Shown here: positions 14,677-22,646 of the stretch, in pieces | Position numbering within the stretch: the first letter of the stretch is position 1 | Layout of the letters: each line of letters begins with the position of its first letter | DNA from: an uncultured Bacilli bacterium | GTDB taxonomy: Bacteria > Bacillota_I > Bacilli_A > RF39 > UBA660 | Direction of reading: 5' to 3' | Length of the DNA: 37,110 nucleotides | Assembly (NCBI GenBank): GCA_947594675.1 | Contig: CANQEF010000002.1 | Span: 1 to 37,110, forward strand | Program-made: the position numbers and the translations under genes | The notes under the pieces: generated by a model | What the model was told of the DNA's origin: nothing | Database searches by the model: none | What the model saw: only the letters and a program-made list of their open reading frames with translations

Positions 14677-14706
14677 TACAAATTCCCCCTTTTTATGAAC
14701 GGATAT

Positions 14707-14735
14707 ATTATACTACAAAAAGGGGATTTTGTAAA
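14707..14735 (-). promoter_or_regulatory. Promoter of the J-domain/LysM gene
   Basis: Minus strand TTTACA (14735-14730), 17-nt spacer, TATAAT (14712-14707); the ATG is at 14676. Confidence 0.75.
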
Positions 14736-14813
14736 TAGTATCTGATAACTATATACTCTTTTGTGTTGCATTTAATAACATATTTATTCGTCTTTACCAA
14801 GCAAATTCCTAGT

Positions 14814-14841
14814 ATAAAAAATTGCAGGTATTTTCTGCAAT
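14814..14841 (-). terminator. Terminator after the membrane-anchored 301-aa gene
   Basis: Minus strand ATTGCAG (14841-14835), loop AAAATAC, CTGCAAT (14827-14821), then TTTTTAT. Confidence 0.85.
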
Positions 14842-14848
14842 TGCTTTT

Positions 14849-15754
14849 CTAACTTTTAATATTACTACTTACAAAGTAATAATTGCCATCGGTTCCTTTA
14901 TTAAAAGTATAGGTAATAAGACTAGCTGTTTGTAAGTAATTAGATATATCTATTGTTTCATCTGATAAATCTTCTTCTGTTAAATTTGTTTTTGATTCTA
15001 GGAGATTAGTCTTATTATAATCTTTATATATATTTAGTGTATAATTATCTTCACCATTTTCAATTAATGATGTATAGATAACTCTTTCTTGTAATTCTAG
15101 TGTTCCATCTGCTCTTTTAGTTGCTTTAGTCAAACTTCCTATAAAAGGATCAATAAATTCAGTATCTACTGACTTTACTCCATTTAAAATAGCTAAAAAA
15201 CTATCACTATTTGTGTCATAATTTAAGACTATATTATTACTACTATTACCACTATTACCTAATCTATAGTCTAAAAGTAATTCAAGTGAAGATGCAGTTG
15301 AATATGTTACATTATCACCAAAAAATTTTTTCATATAACTATTTACTTTGCTATTGGAAATTGAATAAATATCATTATTATTGGCATCTTTTTTTCCAGA
15401 GATAGAAAAATCTTCTTTAGAGGAAAACATGAAAGCATATTTAAATTTTTCTTCATTAGTAAAACTATTTAAAGTAACACTTTGTTCTTTAACAAATTTA
15501 TCATACCTTTGTCCCTGTTGTTTATATGTTACATAGCTGTATGCTTGTTCAACACTAGGATCTGATAAACTAACAACTTCCGAAGTAATTGGTTTTTCAG
15601 TTTCTTTACCAAAGAAATAATTAGTAATGAAATAAACTGATACTCCGGCTATCAAAGAAACTGTTATAACTATGAATATTTTCATACCATTAGACATGCT
15701 TTTCTTTTTAGATCTATCTTCGAATTCAAAGTCATCCCCTATTTTAAAATCCAT
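14849..15754 (-). CDS. Membrane-anchored hypothetical protein
   Basis: This 301-aa protein has a charged cytoplasmic N-terminus (MDFKIGDDFEFEDRSKKKS). One transmembrane helix follows (about residues 25-45, KIFIVITVSLIAGVSVYFI). The outer region is a large Ser/Asn/Thr-rich domain of about 250 aa, with strand-rich segments (NYTLNIYKDYN, ASLITYTFNKG) and no cysteines, expected outside the membrane. I recognise no family. GAGGTGG precedes the ATG. It follows the M16 peptidase gene by about 60 nt and ends at a clear terminator, so it may be the last gene of the deoD-yfmF-yfmH transcript. A weak -10 (TATGAT) in the gap could also drive it alone. Confidence 0.7.
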   Translation of the reverse strand: MDFKIGDDFEFEDRSKKKSMSNGMKIFIVITVSLIAGVSVYFITNYFFGKETEKPITSEVVSLSDPSVEQAYSYVTYKQQGQRYDKFVKEQSVTLNSFTNEEKFKYAFMFSSKEDFSISGKKDANNNDIYSISNSKVNSYMKKFFGDNVTYSTASSLELLLDYRLGNSGNSSNNIVLNYDTNSDSFLAILNGVKSVDTEFIDPFIGSLTKATKRADGTLELQERVIYTSLIENGEDNYTLNIYKDYNKTNLLESKTNLTEEDLSDETIDISNYLQTASLITYTFNKGTDGNYYFVSSNIKS

Positions 15755-15813
15755 TTAAACCACCTCAATTTTACAAGTTAATCATATCATAAAACATAAT
15801 AAAAGAAAAGTAA

Positions 15814-17079
15814 TTACTCTTCTTTTGATTTCATTTCAACAATACTCATATTTGTAAAGTCGATTTTTTTAGCTAATTCATTTATTTTAGAAAGATTCAT
15901 TTTTTTAATGATATCTACTTTATTAGGAATAACTCTACGGTACTTAATTAAATCATCAAATAAATTTCCCACGGTAGCATCTACATTATCAATCATTTTC
16001 ACTTCGTTAGCAATCCAAACTTTCTTCATTCTTTCAAAGCTTTCTTCATCGATAACTAAATCATTTAATTCATATTTTATTTCTTCTAATAGTTTTTCAG
16101 TATCTGTTGAAGAGGCTATGATAAAGAAAACTCTAAAGTTTTCATAAGTTTCCCATTCAGTATAAAAATTATTTATTAGTTTTTCATTTCTTACACGTTC
16201 TCTAAATTCAGAAGATGAGCCAAATATTATTGATGTAAGCATAGTTAAATATAAATCAATTTCTAAGTCATCCATTTTGAAATTGGTAGTATCTATTTTT
16301 AGACCTATACCTAATTTATCTACATTTATATTTCCATAAATTACATCTTCTTTTTTTAATACTTTATTGTCTTCGATAACTTCTTTTACGATAGGTAATT
16401 TTTTATCCTTGATATTAGCTACTTCATCTTTAATAATGTCCATAGCTTCATCCTTATCAAAATTACCTACTATTAATAAAAACATATTACTAGGAGTATA
16501 AAAATTATCATAACATAAGTATAAATCTTCTTTGGTAATTTTATTTACTTCTTTTACTGTTCCTCCAATATCTATCCGTCTTGGACTTTTATTATAAATA
16601 TTTTGTCTTAGACGCATTTCTAGTTTGAAGTCAGGTATATCTTCATACATTTTTAATTCTTCCGCAATAATTCCTTTTTCTTTTTCAACGTTTTCATCAG
16701 TATAATAAGGCTTATTTACAAAGTGTAATAAGTATCTCAAATTTTTAGGAAATTCTTTATTTCCATAACAAATATATTGGGTAAATTCATAACTTGTAGA
16801 GGCATTTGAACCAGTACCACTTTCTGAAAAAAAACTAAAAGGATCAATGCCATCTTCTTGCTCAAACATTTTATGCTCTAGAAAATGAGCAATTCCGTCA
16901 GGTACTTTTACTTCTTTTTTATTAATTGTAAAAGTAGTTATATCAGCTCCAAAGTAGGTTCCATAACTAATAAAATAATTTTTCTTATTAGGAAATGGTA
17001 ATAAAACTATTTTTAAACCATTTTCTAAATTTTCTTCAAAACAGCTTACATCTAACTTTTTTAATTTAATCTCCTTCAT
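15814..17079 (-). CDS. M16-family zinc peptidase, YfmH-like
   Basis: This 421-aa pitrilysin-family protein has the inverted zinc motif HFLEH in GIAHFLEHKMFEQ (about residues 64-70) and the downstream Glu ligand within EKGIIAEELKMYED about 75 residues later, so it should be the catalytic partner. The segment RRIDIGGTVKEV and the C-terminal helical domain fit the family length (about 420 aa). It overlaps the start of its own operon partner's stop region by 14 nt (17066-17079), an arrangement typical of YfmF/YfmH pairs in Bacillota, in which one active and one inactive M16 subunit are thought to form a heterodimer. Shine-Dalgarno AAGGGA. The substrate is unknown. Confidence 0.9.
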   Translation of the reverse strand: MKEIKLKKLDVSCFEENLENGLKIVLLPFPNKKNYFISYGTYFGADITTFTINKKEVKVPDGIAHFLEHKMFEQEDGIDPFSFFSESGTGSNASTSYEFTQYICYGNKEFPKNLRYLLHFVNKPYYTDENVEKEKGIIAEELKMYEDIPDFKLEMRLRQNIYNKSPRRIDIGGTVKEVNKITKEDLYLCYDNFYTPSNMFLLIVGNFDKDEAMDIIKDEVANIKDKKLPIVKEVIEDNKVLKKEDVIYGNINVDKLGIGLKIDTTNFKMDDLEIDLYLTMLTSIIFGSSSEFRERVRNEKLINNFYTEWETYENFRVFFIIASSTDTEKLLEEIKYELNDLVIDEESFERMKKVWIANEVKMIDNVDATVGNLFDDLIKYRRVIPNKVDIIKKMNLSKINELAKKIDFTNMSIVEMKSKEE

Positions 17080-18331
17080 TTTTTATCCCTTCCAAACAAA
17101 ATACTGTATCCATTTTTATTTTTTTAGCGATTTTAACAATTTCTTTTTTTGTTACTTTAAGCATTTTTTCTTTTTTAGTTTCGATATCATCAGTTCCAAG
17201 TAATTCCATCATTAAGTAATTATCAATAATACTCATTTCGTTTTCAAGCATTTCGTCAATTGCGGTTAAATAGTATTCTTTAGCTATTTTAAGATCTTTT
17301 TCCGTAAACTTACCCTTTCGCATATCTAGCATATTATTTTCAATTAATTCTAAACATTTTTTATAGTTAGTTTTATCTATACCAGCCATAATAATAAGTA
17401 AGTTGTCAAGTTTATTAGTAACAGAATTTATTGAATAACAAAGGGAGTTTTCTTCTCTAACATTTTTAAATAATTTGGAATCACTACCTCCACCCAAAAT
17501 AACATTATATAAAGTAAGTGGGTAATATCTTTCATATGGAGTAAGATTACTAGTAACATTACAAATTGCAAGTTTTGTTTGTGAATTATCAATGCTTTCT
17601 TTAGCAAACAATCTTCTTTTTCGTGCAGTACTATTTATAATATAAGGAATTTTTCTTCTTTTAACTGTTTTAAATTTAAAGTTTTGCTTTATTAAGTTGA
17701 TAATTTCTTCATCTTTAACATCTCCTACCACGAAGATATCGACAAAGTCTTTTTCAAGCATTTTTAGATAATAATCATATAAATTCTCTTCATTTATTTT
17801 ATCTAAATCTTCTAAATAACCAATCATACGATAAGAAACAGGAGAATTAGAGTATGCCTCAGCCATCCGCATAAGACTATAACTACTAGCATTTTCTTTT
17901 ACTGAATTTATGTTATTAGTAGTCATTGTTTTTACTATATCAAGTTTATCTCTTTTAAATTTGTTATTTTCAACATCAGGATTAAAAATAACCTCACTTA
18001 AAAATTTAAGACTTTCTTCAAAATTATTTTCTTCTGTATATTTATCATTTAATACTGATAAGTAAAAATTAGTAATGATATAATTACCTAAACGATTATT
18101 AGTAGTTTCTATACTAGCTGCATATAAATCTTGAGCTTTTATTGTTAGTTTTCTTTTACTATCATATAATTTAGAAGATTGTAAAAACATATCACATAAA
18201 ACGTTACGTAAAGTAATTTCTTCTTTTACTATAGGACTATGGAAAACTACTCTAACATTAATTGTTTTAAATTTATTAGTTTTTATAATATGTAAATTGT
18301 AGGAACCTAAATCTTTTCTTGTGTATTCCAT
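17066..18331 (-). CDS. M16-family inactive subunit, YfmF-like
   Basis: This 421-aa M16-like protein has no HxxEH motif at the position where the partner has HFLEH; the N-terminal part reads NVRVVFHSPIVKEEITLRNVL instead. It retains the second M16 domain (ILGGGSDSKLFKNVREENSLCYSI, the substrate-positioning Gly-rich loop plus R/Y region). This fits the non-catalytic subunit of a YfmF/YfmH pair. Shine-Dalgarno GAAGG lies ahead of the ATG. deoD ends 14 nt upstream and yfmH overlaps its 3' end by 14 nt, so the three are probably co-transcribed from the deoD promoter. Confidence 0.88.
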   Translation of the reverse strand: MEYTRKDLGSYNLHIIKTNKFKTINVRVVFHSPIVKEEITLRNVLCDMFLQSSKLYDSKRKLTIKAQDLYAASIETTNNRLGNYIITNFYLSVLNDKYTEENNFEESLKFLSEVIFNPDVENNKFKRDKLDIVKTMTTNNINSVKENASSYSLMRMAEAYSNSPVSYRMIGYLEDLDKINEENLYDYYLKMLEKDFVDIFVVGDVKDEEIINLIKQNFKFKTVKRRKIPYIINSTARKRRLFAKESIDNSQTKLAICNVTSNLTPYERYYPLTLYNVILGGGSDSKLFKNVREENSLCYSINSVTNKLDNLLIIMAGIDKTNYKKCLELIENNMLDMRKGKFTEKDLKIAKEYYLTAIDEMLENEMSIIDNYLMMELLGTDDIETKKEKMLKVTKKEIVKIAKKIKMDTVFCLEGIKNEGD

Positions 18332-18345
18332 TTTTTACCTTCTTT

Positions 18346-19059
18346 CTATAAACATGATTCTAAGGCTAAAGTAATCATATCATTTAAAGATTTTTCTCTA
18401 TCTTCAGGAGAAAGACTACTTTTATCATATAAAGAATCAACAACAGTCATTAAACAAGTAGCTTCTTTTTGTAAAAGTTTAGCTACATAATAAAGACCGA
18501 ATGATTCCATTTCAACTGCTAGAAATCTATCTTCTTCAAAATTACTTCTAAATTGCTTTATATCAGTGCAATAAAGGTCAAAAACATCACTAGTAATAGT
18601 TTCTCCAAATTTCAAAGGAATATTCTTTTCTGAGGCATTTTTTCTAATTTTTTCATTTAAAGAGGCACTAGATTTAATAAAAGATAAGTCTTCTCCACCT
18701 AAAAGATAAGGAAAATAACTCTTACAATAACTTCCACTAGATAAAATAATATCGCGTAATTTTATATTTTTATTAAAACTGCCTGATGTTCCTATACGGA
18801 TTATTTTCTTTACATCATAAAATTTATATAATTCATATGAATATATACCAATACTTGGAATACCCATTCCTGATGAAAAGACGGTTATTTTTTTATTTTT
18901 ATAAAAACCAGTATAAGCAAGCATATTTCTAACGGAATTAACTAATTTTGCGTCCGTTAAAAAATTCTCAGCTATATATTTAGCTCGCAAGGGATCTCCT
19001 GGCATCAAAACAATATCAGCAATATCTTCTTTTTTACTTTCAATATGAGCAGTAGACAT
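18346..19059 (-). CDS. deoD: Purine-nucleoside phosphorylase, hexameric DeoD type
   Basis: This protein phosphorolyses purine (deoxy)nucleosides for base salvage. It has 237 aa from the ATG at 19059 (MSTAHIESKK), 6 nt after AAGGAAGGTG; the in-frame GTG three codons upstream lies in the Shine-Dalgarno. Family signatures seen: VLMPGDPLRAKYIA (phosphate loop), GMGIPSIGIYSYEL, RIGTSGSF (phosphate-binding Arg/Ser), AVEMESFGLY (ribose-binding Glu pair) and VVDSLYD, where the catalytic Asp is expected. Normal length for DeoD (about 235 aa). First gene of a probable operon with the M16 pair, with its own promoter at 19082-19110. Confidence 0.93.
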   Translation of the reverse strand: MSTAHIESKKEDIADIVLMPGDPLRAKYIAENFLTDAKLVNSVRNMLAYTGFYKNKKITVFSSGMGIPSIGIYSYELYKFYDVKKIIRIGTSGSFNKNIKLRDIILSSGSYCKSYFPYLLGGEDLSFIKSSASLNEKIRKNASEKNIPLKFGETITSDVFDLYCTDIKQFRSNFEEDRFLAVEMESFGLYYVAKLLQKEATCLMTVVDSLYDKSSLSPEDREKSLNDMITLALESCL

Positions 19060-19081
19060 ATATAACACCTTCCTTTATTTA

Positions 19082-19110
19082 ATTATATCAAGTAAAAGAA
19101 AAAAGGACAA
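19082..19110 (-). promoter_or_regulatory. Promoter of deoD
   Basis: Minus strand TTGTCC (19110-19105), 17-nt spacer, TATAAT (19087-19082), 23 nt before the ATG at 19059. Confidence 0.7.
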
Positions 19111-19156
19111 TTGTAAAGTAGAAAGCTTTATTTTATTAATTTATTAAGTAGCTTAT

Positions 19157-19564
19157 CTATTCAATTTCAATATCATTATAGACTTTTTTAAAATTACCCG
19201 TGTACCAAGAATCTTCAATATTTCTATCTAAGAGAAGAAAAACTTTTTCTTTAGAATCATTGTGAAAAAGATTTTTCATAGCTTTTAGATTATATTCATC
19301 CATTCCAATAAAATAGTCATATTTATCATAATCATCACTTTTAAGCTTACTAGCATAGTGTTTTGTATAAGGAATATTATTTTCTTGTAAAACCTTTTTA
19401 GCTTGTTCATGCATATCGTTTCCTTCTTCTTCGTAAGAAGTAGCTTTGGAAGTGATTAAAAATATATTTTCCAGATTTAATTTTCTTATTTTCTCTTGCA
19501 TTATAAACATAGCCATGGGAGAACGACAAATATTACCCAGACACACAAAGCAAATCTTTACCAT
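19157..19564 (-). CDS. Low-molecular-weight protein tyrosine phosphatase
   Basis: This 135-aa protein has the phosphatase loop CLGNICRS (Cys8 to Ser15, CX5R), the nucleophile and phosphate-binding Arg. The general-acid Asp occurs as DSW (Asp118) in place of the usual DPW, followed by YTGNF. Family members are usually about 145-160 aa; this one ends soon after FKKVYNDIEIE, so the last helix is shortened. Probable role: dephosphorylation of protein tyrosine (or arginine) residues in the cytoplasm; the target is unknown. Its start overlaps the end of addA by 32 nt and has AGAGGTGG as Shine-Dalgarno, so it is likely the last gene of the addB-addA transcript. Confidence 0.88.
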   Translation of the reverse strand: MVKICFVCLGNICRSPMAMFIMQEKIRKLNLENIFLITSKATSYEEEGNDMHEQAKKVLQENNIPYTKHYASKLKSDDYDKYDYFIGMDEYNLKAMKNLFHNDSKEKVFLLLDRNIEDSWYTGNFKKVYNDIEIE

Positions 19565-22500
19565 TTTCCACCTCTTTTAATTTTTTATCCATAATAGAAT
19601 ATAAATAACAATCAACTTTCTTGTTGGTCTTTTTCGCAATAAAATCACGATAACCATTTAATTGTTTATCATAGGCTATATCATTAATATTTTTTAATTT
19701 ATAATCAATAATAATCATTTTATCTTCTCTTTCAATTAATAAATCAATTATTCCATGAGAGAGTTTATCATTATCTTCATAAATAAATTCATATTCTTTA
19801 TACATTTTACAAGCTAAATTTTCTTTAATTAAAGGCATATTTAAAAAATACTTGATATTTTCAATTATATTGTTAGATACATCATATTTAGAAAAATTAG
19901 GGTTATTAAAATCTATTTGTTCTAAAAGGCTGTGTATTTCTTCACCAAAAGCCATAGCTTTTTTTTCTTCTATTGTTATTAGATGAGATTCTTTTGAATA
20001 ATGCGTAGTTTCTAATTCTTTAGGAGTAAGAGAGCATCTTTCAATATTTAGAGGGGGTGTTTGTTTTAAAGATACATCAATTTGTTTATTTATTTTTTTA
20101 AAATCTTCATTGATTGTAACTTTACTTTCCTGAAAGAATTGTTCAATAGATGAATAAATGCTCTGTAAGATGGAGTAAAAATTATCATATTTATATTTTT
20201 TATAAAAAGCAACTTCAGCTGTTTCAAGTGGTTCTAATTCTTTACTAACAATAATCATTTTCTCTTTAGCCCTAGTCATAGCAACATATAAAAGTCTTAT
20301 TTTTTCAGATATTTCTTCTTTTCTTGTAGTATGTTTAAGGAGTGTCTTTAGAATAGTATCTTTATAGTAAGTAGAGACATTAGGTATAATAAGACCATAT
20401 TTATTATCAAAAACAATTCTTTCTTTTAATTCACTTAAATTAAATTTATTTGAAAATCCTGCAAAGTAACAAATAGGAAATTCTAATCCTTTTGATTTGT
20501 GAATAGTCATAATACTAACAGCATTACCTAGTGTTTCTTTCTTTTCAAATTTTAAGTCTAAATCATTTAAAAATAATTGATCAAGGTAATCAGCAAATTC
20601 ATAAATAGTCTTGCCCATATTTTCATAATTTTTAACTAAGTTATAAATATATTCTTCTCTAATTCTTGATTGAGAGATATTTCCTATAGAAATTAATGTT
20701 TCATCATAGTTTAATTGATCAAGGATATGATATATATATTCCGAAGGAGAAGTTTCATCTATCTTTTCTATTAGGGGTAAGCATTTTTTATAAATAACGC
20801 TATCTTTGTATGAATTATTAATAAAGATATCATAGATTGTAGCATCATCCATTTGAAATAAAAAACTTCTAGCAAGTGATACAAATGAGTATTTAAAAGT
20901 TACATCAAATTGTTCTTCTTTTAAACAGATTAGGAATCGTAAAAGATTTTTTATAACTAAAATATCTTTAGCGGTAGTTAGTTTTTCTTCACGTAAAATA
21001 TTAAGAGGAATTTTTTCCTGTTCAAATATTTTCTTATATAAATCAAAGCTTTTTCCTTTATCTATTAAAATAACAAAATCGGAATAAGTAGCTGGTCGTA
21101 GAATTTTTTCATCTTTATCATATATTTGATAGGAAGAAGATATTTTTTTATTTATGTCTTTAGCAATAATAGATGCTTCTAATTCATCTTTTTTTGTGCC
21201 TTTTATTTCTTTAGAATAGGTTAAAACTTCTATATTATAGTCTTGCGTTGTTTTACCTTCATTTTCATAAGTGTTATTGCCAAAAATCATTTGATGAGAT
21301 TTTTTATAATTAGCTCCACCAATATTATCATCCATAATTAAATCAAAAACCATATTAATATTTTGTAAAACTTCATTACGGGAACGGAAATTTTTTAATA
21401 AATCTATTTTTATACCTAAAGAATTATCTTGATAAGAATCGTATTTATTTTTGAATATATATGGGTTGGCATTACGAAAACGATAGATTGATTGTTTTAT
21501 ATCTCCTACCATATAAACATTATTTTTTTCAATTAGAGAAATAAACTTTTCTTGTATATCTGATGTATCTTGATATTCATCAATTAATATTTCATTAAAG
21601 CTATTTGTTAATTGTTCTTTTACAGAGTTATTGTCAACTACTACATCAATGGCCATTTTACTTATATCAGTAAAAGTATAGAAATTATTTTCTTTTTTAA
21701 AAGTAGTAAGACGCTTATCTAGTTGTTTTAAAATATCAATGATTGCTGCTACATCATCTTTAGTTTGGAATATTTCATTTATAATTTCTTCTTCATCTTC
21801 ATAAAGAGTTAAATCTTTTAATTCTTTATTAATATTAGTAAGTTCTTTTTTTAATTCTTTGGCTTGTTCCTGTGAATTTCGAGGTAGTTGTTTTATTTTA
21901 TCAACAAGATTTATTTTAATATCCTTATAAGTTTTAGCTTGTAAAAGATTTGCAAAGGAATTTTCTAATTCTTCTATATAAGTGCCATCTAAGTAAAGAC
22001 TTAATTCTTTTATAAGATCTTTTAATTCATTTACTTTTTCTAGTAATAGATTTATATATTCTTTTAAGTATAAAGATAAATTTTCTTCTTTATAAAAGTT
22101 TGTTATATAATTATCTAAAAACGTATTTTTATCATATTTTAGTTCTAATTTTTTATAAATATTTAGAAAATAATCTTTTAATTTTTCATCATCTTTTAAG
22201 CAAAAATCATTAATAAGTTTTAAAAAATTGCTTTTAGGAGATAGATAGTTTTCCGACATAATTTCTTCAAGAATCTTTTTCTTTTCAAAGTTAATTAGGA
22301 CTTCATCAGTAATTTCTACATCTTTAGTAATATTTAGTTGGGTATGATATTTTTTAACGATTGCTAAGGCAAAAGCATCAAAAGTAGTAATATAAGCACT
22401 ATCCACTAGATTAGCTTGTTCTGTTAAGTTAGCCTCTATTAATTTTTTACGAATACGACTTTTCATTTCAGAGGCAGCTGCTTTAGTGAAAGTTAATACT

Positions 22501-22646
22501 AAAATACTAGTAATTGGAATGCCTTCTTTTACTTTACGTAAGACTCTTTCAGATAAAACGGCTGTTTTTCCAGAACCAGCTCCAGCTGAGACAATAATGT
22601 TTTTTCCTTCTAATTCAATTGCTTGTTTTTGTTCAGTAGTCCACAT
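19533..22646 (-). CDS. addA: ATP-dependent helicase/nuclease subunit A
   Basis: The helicase-nuclease of the AddAB double-strand-break repair complex, the Bacillota counterpart of RecBCD. It has 1037 aa: UvrD-type Walker A AGAGSGKT (21-28), LTFTKAAASEMKSRI (motif Ia region), DEYQDTS (Walker B), VGDIKQSIYRFRNANP (motif III), MTIHKSKGLEFP (motif V) and LLYVAMTRAKEKM (motif VI). The C-terminal RecB-like nuclease has GIIDLLIE and IIIDYKLKN (Asp and Asp-x-Lys catalytic residues). Somewhat shorter than typical AddA (about 1200 aa), but all motifs are present. The ATG overlaps the addB stop by one base (TAATG). Confidence 0.95.
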   Translation of the reverse strand: MWTTEQKQAIELEGKNIIVSAGAGSGKTAVLSERVLRKVKEGIPITSILVLTFTKAAASEMKSRIRKKLIEANLTEQANLVDSAYITTFDAFALAIVKKYHTQLNITKDVEITDEVLINFEKKKILEEIMSENYLSPKSNFLKLINDFCLKDDEKLKDYFLNIYKKLELKYDKNTFLDNYITNFYKEENLSLYLKEYINLLLEKVNELKDLIKELSLYLDGTYIEELENSFANLLQAKTYKDIKINLVDKIKQLPRNSQEQAKELKKELTNINKELKDLTLYEDEEEIINEIFQTKDDVAAIIDILKQLDKRLTTFKKENNFYTFTDISKMAIDVVVDNNSVKEQLTNSFNEILIDEYQDTSDIQEKFISLIEKNNVYMVGDIKQSIYRFRNANPYIFKNKYDSYQDNSLGIKIDLLKNFRSRNEVLQNINMVFDLIMDDNIGGANYKKSHQMIFGNNTYENEGKTTQDYNIEVLTYSKEIKGTKKDELEASIIAKDINKKISSSYQIYDKDEKILRPATYSDFVILIDKGKSFDLYKKIFEQEKIPLNILREEKLTTAKDILVIKNLLRFLICLKEEQFDVTFKYSFVSLARSFLFQMDDATIYDIFINNSYKDSVIYKKCLPLIEKIDETSPSEYIYHILDQLNYDETLISIGNISQSRIREEYIYNLVKNYENMGKTIYEFADYLDQLFLNDLDLKFEKKETLGNAVSIMTIHKSKGLEFPICYFAGFSNKFNLSELKERIVFDNKYGLIIPNVSTYYKDTILKTLLKHTTRKEEISEKIRLLYVAMTRAKEKMIIVSKELEPLETAEVAFYKKYKYDNFYSILQSIYSSIEQFFQESKVTINEDFKKINKQIDVSLKQTPPLNIERCSLTPKELETTHYSKESHLITIEEKKAMAFGEEIHSLLEQIDFNNPNFSKYDVSNNIIENIKYFLNMPLIKENLACKMYKEYEFIYEDNDKLSHGIIDLLIEREDKMIIIDYKLKNINDIAYDKQLNGYRDFIAKKTNKKVDCYLYSIMDKKLKEVENGKDLLCVSG

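Noticed and set aside
19157..19564. Arsenate reductase (ArsC)
   Set aside because: The CLGNICRS loop and DSW acid fit a small tyrosine phosphatase; the extra redox cysteines of ArsC are absent.
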